Source: Kiritimatiellales bacterium
Lineage (GTDB): Bacteria > Verrucomicrobiota > Kiritimatiellia > Kiritimatiellales > Pontiellaceae
Direction of reading: 5' to 3'
Assembly (NCBI GenBank): GCA_030625905.1
Contig: DAOUQA010000050.1
Location: forward strand, 1-12,264
Length of the DNA: 12,264 bases
Made by a program: the position numbers and the translations under genes. The notes under the pieces are model-generated. The model was not told the DNA's origin. It saw nothing but the letters and a program-made list of their open reading frames with translations, and ran no database searches. Of this stretch, positions 1 through 5,306 are shown piece after piece. Positions within the stretch are counted from its first letter, which is position 1, and each line of letters opens with the position of its first letter.

Positions 1-225
1 TATGCCAGCGGCGACTTTGTTGGTGCTCAGCTTGGCGCAGTGAACATTGCCGGAAAAATTACCGGTCTGCAGTGGGGTGTGGTGAACTATGCAAAAACAG
101 CGCACAACGGCCTGCAAATTGGTCTCGTGAATATTATTGCAGATAATGCATGGTTCAAAGACTTCCCAAGCGATCTGGCCAAAGGCATGGTTATCGTCAA
201 CTGGAGTTTTGGCGGATCCGAATAG
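1..225 (+). CDS. C-terminal end of a repeat-containing surface protein (LA_2272-like), partial
   Basis: The reading frame is open from base 1 and stops with TAG at 223-225, so only the last 74 residues are present and the start lies outside the window. The visible part consists of short degenerate repeats of about 20 residues: GAQLGAVNIAG, then GLQWGVVNYAK, then GLQIGLVNII. A short aromatic tail follows, ending in VNWSFGGSE. This GLQxGxVN pattern is what I know from LA_2272-type surface repeat proteins, which are predicted to be exported or outer-membrane associated beta-rich proteins of unknown function. The ending in an aromatic residue near the C-terminus fits an outer-membrane strand, but that is inference. 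The family call rests on the repeat pattern alone. A strong hairpin follows the stop codon and probably ends this transcript. Confidence 0.6.
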   Translation, partial: YASGDFVGAQLGAVNIAGKITGLQWGVVNYAKTAHNGLQIGLVNIIADNAWFKDFPSDLAKGMVIVNWSFGGSE

Positions 226-241
226 TCCACTCTCTTTATGA

Positions 242-287
242 AATATAGAAAATCCACGGGCTCTTTCTCCCGTGGTTTTTCTATATT
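242..287. terminator. Long hairpin terminator, probably bidirectional
   Basis: Bases 242-260 pair with 269-287 in a 19-bp stem with a single T-T mismatch and an 8-nt loop (CTCTTTCT). The inner part is GC-rich (CCACGGG/CCCGTGG). The outer part is A-rich on the left and T-rich on the right, so a U-run follows the GC core on either strand. It lies 17 bp after the stop codon of the partial surface-protein gene and well upstream of the channel gene, so it separates the two transcription units. Confidence 0.85.
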
Positions 288-356
288 CGAGGCAGTCGTT
301 TTGGAGGCAAGGTTCTATTTTTGTTGTTAGAGTTGCCAGATCATTGAGTTGTGAGC

Positions 357-385
357 TTGAACCATCAATACGTGGGTTTTACAAT
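357..385 (+). promoter_or_regulatory. Sigma70-type promoter for the MscS-family gene
   Basis: TTGAAC at 357-362 and TACAAT at 380-385 are separated by exactly 17 bp, matching the sigma70 consensus in 4/6 and 5/6 positions. Transcription would start near 392 and give a leader of about 30 nt before the ATG at 421. The sequence ATGCCC (384-389) can pair with GGGCAT (400-405) across the predicted start. This is a sequence-based prediction only. Confidence 0.55.
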
Positions 386-420
386 GCCCCCATTCTTCAG
401 GGCATACTAGGGAGTTCTTT

Positions 421-1983
421 ATGAAACGGATAATTTTCATTCTGCTTTTGCTGGGGCTGTCGTTTGCTGGGGCTTGGGCGCAAGAGTCTTCGATAACCAA
501 TGATACGACGATGGTTCTGTTTCATGGGAAGGCGCTTTTCGAGGTTCCTGACATATCATCCATTTCCTCCGAGAAACGGGCGGAAGCACTGCTTCGCCGA
601 TTTAAACAGCAGGCAAAATCCCCCTTGGTCAATACAGAAGAGTTCACCGTTCATCATGATGATCAATTGGAGGTCAGCGTGATCATGTCGGGTTCAGAAC
701 CCCTCTGTGCCGTCTGGGAAGTGGATGCAGAGCTCTATGGTGCTCGGCGCGAGACTCTTGCCGAAGATAGACTCGAAAAAATCAAAAAAATTATAGAGCA
801 ATGCCGTAAGGATTATACCTCGGAATCCCTTGTAAAGGATTCCATCTATGCCGCCCTTGCCACGTTGGTTTTTCTGGTGGTCTGGTTTGTTCTCCGTCTA
901 TTGTGCCGCAAGGAGATTCAGGCGATCGATAAAAAATTTGCCGGCCAGAAAATGTTTAAGCTTCTGGATGGGAATAGCGTTGTTGCGATCAACGGCAACA
1001 TTGTGCGTTTTGTCCGGTTCATCATCATGGCTTGGGTCTTCGTCATCTATCTGAATCTAGTGCTTAGCTTTTTCCCTAGGACGTTCAACCTTTCGGCCAA
1101 GCTATTCGATATGGTCAGTACGCCACTTATTAACTTTGGTCATGGTTTTGTTGAGAATCTGCCTAATTTATTCGCCCTGTTCGTGATTAGTGCAATCGTC
1201 TGGTTCATCCTGCGCAGCCTAAAGCATATTTTTAATCAGATTGGTGAAGGCAAGGTCCGGATCCATGGTTTCTACCGAGATTGGGCCGACCCAACTTACC
1301 GGTTGCTCCGTATCGTGGTCATTGTTTTCGCGGTGGTGGTGGCCTTTCCCTTCATTCCCGGCTCCAGCTCCCCGGCCTTCAAGGGAATCTCTATTTTCAT
1401 GGGCGTGCTACTTTCGCTGGGCTCCACCTCGGCGGTTGGCAATATTGTGGCAGGGCTGGTGCTCACCTACATGCGTCCGTTTGTCTCCAACGACTTTGTT
1501 GAAATCAGTGGGTTGAGGGGAACGGTGGTGTCGCGCGATACCTTTTCCACCCGCTTGAAAACACCGACCAACGAAATTATCTCCATTCCGAATGCGTCGG
1601 TCTCTTCGAATCATATTATTAACTTCAGCCGACTGACGGAAAAGGGCGGCGTCAACGTCGGCACGGCGGTTACGATTGGCTACGATGTGCCCTGGCGTAA
1701 AGTTCATGAATTGCTGATCGATGCAGCTAAGGGAGTGCCGGATGTGCTCGAAACCCCGCCCCCGAAGGTGTTGCAACTTTCGCTGGATGATTTTTATGTG
1801 CAATACAAGCTCATCGTAACCACAGAACATCCCGAGCGCCGGATTCCGATTCGTTCCGGCCTGCATCAAAATATTCAGGATAATTTTGCCAAGGCGAATG
1901 TTGAAATCATGTCGCCGCACTACCAAGCCAACCGCGATGGTGAAGCGTTGACTCTTCCGCAGCTTGGAATCGATCCTGAATAG
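421..1983 (+). CDS. MscS-family mechanosensitive ion channel with periplasmic N-terminal domain
   Basis: A 520-residue membrane protein that should form a stretch-activated channel releasing solutes on hypo-osmotic shock. Residues 1-20 look like a Sec signal peptide ending in AWA/Q. Residues about 21-140 form a soluble, presumably periplasmic domain. Membrane segments are near 141-162, 200-218, 250-267 and 295-312. The pore-lining helix and MscS core are near 322-354 (GISIFMGVLLSLGSTSAVGN, then AGLVLTYMRPF). The beta domain follows, with the typical TNEIISIPNASVSSNHIINF stretch, and then a cytosolic alpha/beta C-terminus. At 520 residues it is much longer than E. coli MscS (286), like the YnaI/YbdG-type or plant-type homologues with extra helices. 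The start is supported by AGGGAG seven bases upstream and by the signal peptide. It is transcribed alone from the promoter at 357-385. Family certain; physiological tuning unknown. Confidence 0.92.
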   Translation: MKRIIFILLLLGLSFAGAWAQESSITNDTTMVLFHGKALFEVPDISSISSEKRAEALLRRFKQQAKSPLVNTEEFTVHHDDQLEVSVIMSGSEPLCAVWEVDAELYGARRETLAEDRLEKIKKIIEQCRKDYTSESLVKDSIYAALATLVFLVVWFVLRLLCRKEIQAIDKKFAGQKMFKLLDGNSVVAINGNIVRFVRFIIMAWVFVIYLNLVLSFFPRTFNLSAKLFDMVSTPLINFGHGFVENLPNLFALFVISAIVWFILRSLKHIFNQIGEGKVRIHGFYRDWADPTYRLLRIVVIVFAVVVAFPFIPGSSSPAFKGISIFMGVLLSLGSTSAVGNIVAGLVLTYMRPFVSNDFVEISGLRGTVVSRDTFSTRLKTPTNEIISIPNASVSSNHIINFSRLTEKGGVNVGTAVTIGYDVPWRKVHELLIDAAKGVPDVLETPPPKVLQLSLDDFYVQYKLIVTTEHPERRIPIRSGLHQNIQDNFAKANVEIMSPHYQANRDGEALTLPQLGIDPE

Positions 1984-2085
1984 AAATACGTCGTGCTGGG
2001 CCATAATTAGTTTTTAATGGAATCTGCTGGGGACTTTCCCGCCGGAGGAGGTTCTTTTTTAGTTCAGGCAACTTCTGGAATCGTT

Positions 2086-2378
2086 ATGAAAAAATCATGC
2101 CTATCGGTTTATTGGCCATGCTGCTTGGGTCAGGCTGCGGGGAAAGGGCTGACCGGAACGGCTCCCCGATTCGGGAAGGTGGCGTATTGCGGGTCCTCCG
2201 TCCGGCAATGGCGCTGGCGAGACTGCCGCGCGGCGAGAGTCCCGAAGCGCGCGAGGCGGTTCTCATTCGTAACTTTGCCAAAGATCATGACGTGGAGATT
2301 GAGTGGGTAGAGGCTTCCCTCGCCCGCTTGGCCGATGAATTGCTGGAGCGGCGCGCGGGTGTGGCCATCGGACGCCGG
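2086..2378 (+). pseudogene. Frameshifted and truncated lipoprotein / family 3 solute-binding (MltF-like) protein
   Basis: From ATG 2097 the frame reads MPIGLLAMLLGSGCGE, a lipoprotein signal, then a segment containing GGVLRVLRP, IRNFAKDHDVEIEWVEAS and LADELLERRAGVAIG. This resembles the first lobe of family 3 periplasmic solute-binding domains, as in MltF-type lytic transglycosylases. ATG 2097 has no ribosome binding site. An ATG at 2086 does have one (GGAA, 5 nt upstream), but it is in another frame. Adding one A to the six-A run at 2089-2094 would join the two as MKKIMPIGLLAMLLGSGC, a classic lipoprotein N-terminus, so a one-base deletion is the simplest reading. Similarity ends near 2378, after about 95 residues of a domain that normally needs at least 220. 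The remaining frame to 2462 is unrelated. It is therefore disabled at both ends. The family assignment is from pattern recognition and is moderate. Confidence 0.6.
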
Positions 2379-2445
2379 AGCCGGCAGCCCTCCAGAAAAC
2401 GGAGGTTTTCCGATGAAATTTATCCAAGAAATCCAACAGAAATGA
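2371..2445 (+). other. Paired hairpins with a ten-residue ORF behind a perfect Shine-Dalgarno
   Basis: GCCGG (2374-2378) and CCGGC (2381-2385) can form a small hairpin. CCTCC (2389-2393) can pair with GGAGG (2401-2405) across a 7-nt loop. GGAGG is also an ideal Shine-Dalgarno 7 nt before ATG 2413, which opens the 10-codon ORF MKFIQEIQQK ending at TGA 2443-2445. Pairing would therefore hide the ribosome binding site. The block begins where the solute-binding pseudogene loses similarity, so it may be part of the inserted sequence that truncated it. Whether the peptide is made is unknown. It could equally be the 5' stub of a lost gene. Confidence 0.35.
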
Positions 2446-2458
2446 ACCCCTACAATTC

Positions 2459-2487
2459 TTGACTCCCTGTTCTTGATCTTGTAAATT
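2459..2487 (+). promoter_or_regulatory. Sigma70-type promoter for the IspD-like gene
   Basis: TTGACT at 2459-2464 and TAAATT at 2482-2487 are spaced by exactly 17 bp (5/6 and 4/6 consensus matches). It lies just downstream of the broken solute-binding gene and about 45 bp before the ATG at 2533, so the IspD-like gene can be expressed independently of upstream debris. Predicted from sequence only. Confidence 0.55.
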
Positions 2488-2532
2488 CCTGAGCAGTCGA
2501 ATGTTGCCGTGATGGCATTTGGGGGAGTGTTT

Positions 2533-3222
2533 ATGAATACATTGGTGATCGTCATTGCATGTGGGAACGAGGAGCAGATTACGTCGGGAACGGACACGGC
2601 GTTCCTGAGTTTGGGCAATCGCCCGGTGCTGGCGCACTCCCTTAGAACCTTCCAGGACTTAAAAGTCATTGATGGAATCATTCTTGCCGTCAGCAAGGAT
2701 CGCGTGGATTCCGCCGTACAGGTGGTCAAGCGCTTTGGTTTCACCAAGGTGCGGGGCATTGTGGTTGGCAGCGCCAATCGCCTGAGTACATTGCGCACCG
2801 TATATGCCAAGCTGCCGGAGGCCGCATCCAACATTATTGTACACGAGGCTTCGCGTCCGTTTATCTCTCCCGAGGTGATCGGCGAGAGCATAAAGGCGGC
2901 GAAGCGCTACGGTTGCGCCATCGCGGCACACAGGGTGCCGGACTCCGTCAAGGTGGCCGTAAAAGGACTCAAGCCCGACAAAACGCTTGAGCGAAACTCG
3001 GCATGGATCGCGCAGACACCGCAGGTGTTCAAGGTCGAAGTGTTCAAAAAAATCATCGATCCGAAGAACAAGAGCGTAAAGCTCATAGATGACGAATCGG
3101 AATGGGTCAAAAAACCGGCTGAGGTGCATATGATAGAGGCCGGATACTGCAACATTAAGATACGCTCCATGGACGATTTTTCCGAGGCAACTGCACTCTT
3201 CGGCACCCGCCTCAACCGCTAG
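2533..3222 (+). CDS. IspD/TarI-family cytidylyltransferase-like protein with a degenerate active site
   Basis: A 229-residue protein, close to the 236 residues of E. coli IspD, which makes CDP-methylerythritol in the MEP isoprenoid pathway. The family fold is recognisable along the full length: FLSLGNRPVLAHSL near residue 24, VHEASRPFISPEVI near 100, RNSAWIAQTPQVF near 155, and YCNIKIRSMDDFSEATALF near the C-terminus. Aligned without gaps to the E. coli N-terminus, however, the glycine-rich AAGxGxRM loop is replaced by ACGNEEQI. The two catalytic residues R20 and K27 become Gln15 and Thr22, and the HDAARP aspartate becomes Glu. It may therefore be a non-catalytic or functionally diverged paralogue. 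I chose ATG 2533 because GGGGGAG lies 5 nt upstream and the first strand begins at once; an in-frame ATG at 2509 would add eight unconserved residues. Family confident, activity doubtful. Confidence 0.72.
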   Translation: MNTLVIVIACGNEEQITSGTDTAFLSLGNRPVLAHSLRTFQDLKVIDGIILAVSKDRVDSAVQVVKRFGFTKVRGIVVGSANRLSTLRTVYAKLPEAASNIIVHEASRPFISPEVIGESIKAAKRYGCAIAAHRVPDSVKVAVKGLKPDKTLERNSAWIAQTPQVFKVEVFKKIIDPKNKSVKLIDDESEWVKKPAEVHMIEAGYCNIKIRSMDDFSEATALFGTRLNR

Positions 3223-3248
3223 CCCGCATTGCGACACGGGATACAGGC

Positions 3249-3971
3249 TTAGCGTCCACTGGCCAAACGCAGGGCATTGCGGAAGGGGAGACCGGCGGAA
3301 CGGATTTTCCTTTGGGTTTCCTTCATCTCATACTCCACCCGTCGCAGGGTGATCGTCTGTTCGTCCAGATCATAGATCGCATAGATTGATTTCGGGTTGC
3401 GGTCGCGGGGTTGCCCGACACTGCCGACATTGATCAGATACTGCCGACCCGGTCGGATATGAAGGGTTTCATAGAGTCCCTTTTCAATCGTTTTATCTTT
3501 AACAAACGCCAGCGGAACATGCGTGTGACCAAAAAAACAGACCGGATTGAACTGGTTGCGGAAGCTGGCATCGGCCGCCCTTTTCCTGAAGATATAGCTC
3601 CATCGTTGTGGATTGCTCAGCGAGCTGTGGACGATGGTAAAGCTTTCCACGTCGAGGATCAGCGGGAGCTGGCGCAGGTATTTCCGATCGAAGGGAGAGA
3701 GTTGCTTGCGTGTCCAGTATATGCTTTTTCGCGCCAGAGGTGTAAACAGCTCCACGGATTCGTTGTAGCCGGCATAATAGTCGTGGTTGCCCTGCACGAC
3801 CTTGCAGTCGAGGCTGCGAACCATTTGAAGGCAGGCCTTTGGGTCGGCATTGTATCCCACCAGATCGCCTGTACTGGCATAGTGGGTCACCCCCTGCCGT
3901 CCGGCATCGTCGAGTACCGCCCGGAGCGCTTCCAAATTGGAATGGATATCACCTAAAATTGCATACTTCAT
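3249..3971 (-). CDS. Calcineurin-like metallophosphoesterase (YfcE/MJ0936 type)
   Basis: A 240-residue soluble phosphoesterase. All dimetal-site motifs are present in order: GDIHSN (Asp8, His10), GDLVGY (Asp36), GNHDYY (Asn62, His63, Asp64), VHSS (His115) and GHTHVP (His149, His151). These define the metallophosphatase superfamily that uses two divalent metals to hydrolyse phosphomono- or diesters. The late motif NVGSVGQPRD is typical of the YfcE/MJ0936-like subgroup. The physiological substrate cannot be read from the sequence. The gene converges with the IspD-like gene, with only 26 bp between the stop codons. Upstream of its start codon is a long REP-like palindrome whose arm ends 19 bp away. 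No clear Shine-Dalgarno precedes the ATG at 3971, but the first residues MKYAILGDIHSN fit the family exactly, so the start is secure. Confidence 0.88.
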   Translation of the reverse strand: MKYAILGDIHSNLEALRAVLDDAGRQGVTHYASTGDLVGYNADPKACLQMVRSLDCKVVQGNHDYYAGYNESVELFTPLARKSIYWTRKQLSPFDRKYLRQLPLILDVESFTIVHSSLSNPQRWSYIFRKRAADASFRNQFNPVCFFGHTHVPLAFVKDKTIEKGLYETLHIRPGRQYLINVGSVGQPRDRNPKSIYAIYDLDEQTITLRRVEYEMKETQRKIRSAGLPFRNALRLASGR

Positions 3972-3989
3972 GATTAGGATATAGGTAGA

Positions 3990-4081
3990 GAATTTTTTGA
4001 CCGGATAACAGGATGAACCGGATTGTTTTTTATCTTGTCCATCCTGTTATCCGGTCAAAAATTCCGCCTGTTATGTCCGGT
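3990..4081. repeat. REP-like palindrome with a partial third copy
   Basis: Bases 3990-4015 and 4040-4064 form an inverted repeat of about 25 bp with one unpaired base in the T-run. The left arm contains TTGACCGGATAACAGGATG, and the loop is 24 nt. Directly after it, 4066-4081 (CCTGTTATGTCCGGTC) is a near-copy of the right arm with a 2-nt insertion. The GGATAACAGGAT words resemble dispersed intergenic repeats known from many bacterial genomes that are mobilised by REP-associated IS200-like transposases (recollection, not a search). It lies between acyP and the phosphoesterase gene, downstream of acyP, where its transcript would fold strongly. It lacks the 3' U-run of a classical terminator on the minus strand. 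Confidence 0.75.
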
Positions 4082-4089
4082 CTGAGCTT

Positions 4090-4380
4090 CTAATACGTAA
4101 CCCTGAATTCATCATAATCTCCCGTTGCCGCCGCCCAGCTCAATCGTTCCCTGACGATATGGCGCCCCAAATGGGAGTCCCGGATCTCACTCAGAAAATC
4201 GATCAGTTCCTGCTCGGATCCTTCGGTAAGAACCTCGACATCACCATCCATCAGGTTTCTGACAAAGCCCGTCACCCCGAACGATTGAGCCATGCGGCAG
4301 ACCGTATAGCGAAAGCCTACGCCCTGAACCCGTCCGGAAAACAACACCTGCATTTGTTTCATGGAACCATTGGAATCCAT
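4090..4380 (-). CDS. acyP: Acylphosphatase
   Basis: A 96-residue protein of normal acylphosphatase length, hydrolysing the carboxyl-phosphate bond of acyl phosphates in the cytosol. The signature GRVQGVGFRYTV (residues 17-28) carries the phosphate-binding Arg24. GFVRNLMDGDVEV carries the catalytic Asn42. Both are intact, and the ending YDEFRVTY fits the last beta strand. The exact start is uncertain. ATG 4380 gives six extra residues before MKQMQVLF, and Met7 or Met10 would start nearer the first strand; none has a convincing ribosome binding site. It is followed on the same strand, after a long palindrome, by the metallophosphoesterase gene, but no functional link is evident. Confidence 0.9.
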   Translation of the reverse strand: MDSNGSMKQMQVLFSGRVQGVGFRYTVCRMAQSFGVTGFVRNLMDGDVEVLTEGSEQELIDFLSEIRDSHLGRHIVRERLSWAAATGDYDEFRVTY

Positions 4381-4440
4381 GCCGCTTTATAGCGAAACTC
4401 GAACCGGCCGCAAAGCTTCAAGTTTGGAACGGTCTGGAGT

Positions 4441-4462
4441 GCTCCGGCTCGACGGAGCTTTT
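4441..4462 (+). terminator. Terminator-like GC hairpin followed by TTTT
   Basis: GCTCCG (4441-4446) pairs with CGGAGC (4453-4458) across a 6-nt loop and is followed by TTTT at 4459-4462. On the plus strand this has intrinsic-terminator form, yet no plus-strand gene ends nearby. The 176-bp gap in which it lies separates the divergent acyP and dinD fragment. It may be a relic of a lost gene or part of a dispersed repeat. I see no good promoter in the gap. Confidence 0.35.
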
Positions 4463-4556
4463 GAATTCCCAAATATCCTTTGCCCCTTCTTAGTTATTCA
4501 GATAAAGTCTCAATCCATGATTTGATTTGCATAGGTAAAATGGAGATACTCGGAAT

Positions 4557-4820
4557 ATGAAAACCGAACTCGTACAAGCCCTGACCGCCAACTTTGAAGC
4601 CCACGCCCAGCAGACCGAAGGGGGCGTGGAATACTGGCTCGCCCGCGATCTCCAGCACCTGCTCGGCTACACGGAATGGCGCAATTTTAACAATACCGCT
4701 ATTTCCAAGGCAAAAACCGCCTGCGAAGTCTCAGGACACCTTGCTTCGGATCATTTTGTTGGCGTCAACAAAATGGTCGATCTCGGTTCGGGAAGCCAGC
4801 GGGAGAGGGGACGGAATTGA
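4557..4820 (+). pseudogene. dinD: Truncated DNA-damage-inducible protein D (DinD) N-terminus
   Basis: The first 80 or so residues match the DinD N-terminal (BRO-N-like) region: YWLARDLQHLLGYTEWRNF, ISKAKTACEVSGHLASDHF and VNKMVDLGSGSQRE. DinD of E. coli, an SOS-induced protein that inhibits RecA filament functions, is about 274 residues. Here similarity stops right after SGSQRE and the frame ends four residues later (RGRN, stop). The next segment of the family, with its RYACYL motif, is absent from all frames that follow. A ribosome binding site is present (GGAG, 11 nt upstream of ATG 4557). This is either a 3'-truncated pseudogene or a stand-alone N-terminal domain; the abrupt break favours a pseudogene. 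No LexA-type box was seen upstream. Confidence 0.75.
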
Positions 4821-4891
4821 AGTGCCGCACCAAAAAGAGGGAACTCTTTTCCGCCGGGATCAACCGGCTCCTCAAGAACTGCACATAGAAC

Positions 4892-4920
4892 ATAGATATA
4901 TCATTATATGATATATCTAT
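4892..4920. repeat. Perfect AT-rich 13-bp inverted repeat with a 3-bp centre
   Basis: The arms ATAGATATATCAT (4892-4904) and ATGATATATCTAT (4908-4920) are exact reverse complements around the centre TAT. The A+T content is far above that of the flanks. The dyad could be a dimeric regulator operator, a recombinase site or a transcript hairpin. It follows the breakpoint of dinD by about 90 bp. Confidence 0.7.
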
Positions 4921-5238
4921 CCAAACGAGTCTCTTTTGCAGGGCGGAAGAGGGGGTTGATTGTGGGCAGGGTGGGTTGCGGGGAAACGCCCCGCAAGTTC
5001 GTTTGTGCAATTGCTGGCTTTGATCAAGGAAAGAGATAGTTTTACCCCGATTTATCGTACTCGTTTTATGGGGTTTAAAGAGTCGGGGCTGGGCGAGTGT
5101 CGAACAGGAAATGACGAGAAAAGCGTTCTGACCCTTTGGACTTTGGACTCTTCGATCACTTCTTTCCCGTGGAAAGCCTCGCTTCGCGTCCCGTCTGCGG
5201 GAGCGTGCTTTTCACGCAACGTGTTCCACCCGAACGAT

Positions 5239-5265
5239 GCGTGCTCCATCAGAATGGAAGCACGC
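5239..5265 (-). repeat. Imperfect hairpin downstream of the sugar-acid operon
   Basis: GCGTGCTCCA (5239-5248) pairs with TGGAAGCACGC (5255-5265) with one bulged base and a 6-nt loop. It lies about 40 bp after the stop codon of the last operon gene, so it may stabilise or end the operon transcript, although no U-run follows. The same GCGTGCT word also occurs at 5213-5219, suggesting a repeat family. Confidence 0.4.
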
Positions 5266-5306
5266 ACTACATCGATAAGGCATTTCCATTGGGTATTATT
5301 CACAAC

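Larger units (their letters stand above)
4821..5306. other. 486-bp gene-free stretch with several inverted repeats
   Basis: I see no credible gene here. Contents, left to right: a coding-like tail in another frame (4811-4888) ending in GINRLLKNCT and a stop; an AT-rich inverted repeat at 4892-4920; an 8-bp GC hairpin at 4976-4996 (TTGCGGGG/CCCCGCAA); a 7-bp tandem repeat (CTTTGGA twice) near 5134; small hairpins such as GCGTG/CACGC; and an imperfect hairpin at 5239-5265. The stretch lies between the dinD fragment and the 3' end of the sugar-acid operon and looks like recombination debris or a cluster of REP-like elements. Confidence 0.5.

Noticed and set aside
1408..2004. Long minus-strand frame (198 codons) inside the channel gene
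   Set aside because: It mirrors the strongly supported MscS-family gene, has no recognisable domain and no ribosome binding site.
2130..2891. Minus-strand frame of 253 codons
   Set aside because: It runs across the pseudogene, a promoter and the IspD-like gene; its composition is that of a shadow frame.
3223..3248. CCCG/CGGG mini-hairpin between convergent genes as a terminator
   Set aside because: Only a 4-bp stem with a 10-nt loop and no T-run; too weak to call.
4753..4774. Inverted repeat ATTTTGTTG/CAACAAAAT within the dinD fragment
   Set aside because: It lies in conserved codons (HFVGVNKM), so the symmetry is explained by protein sequence.
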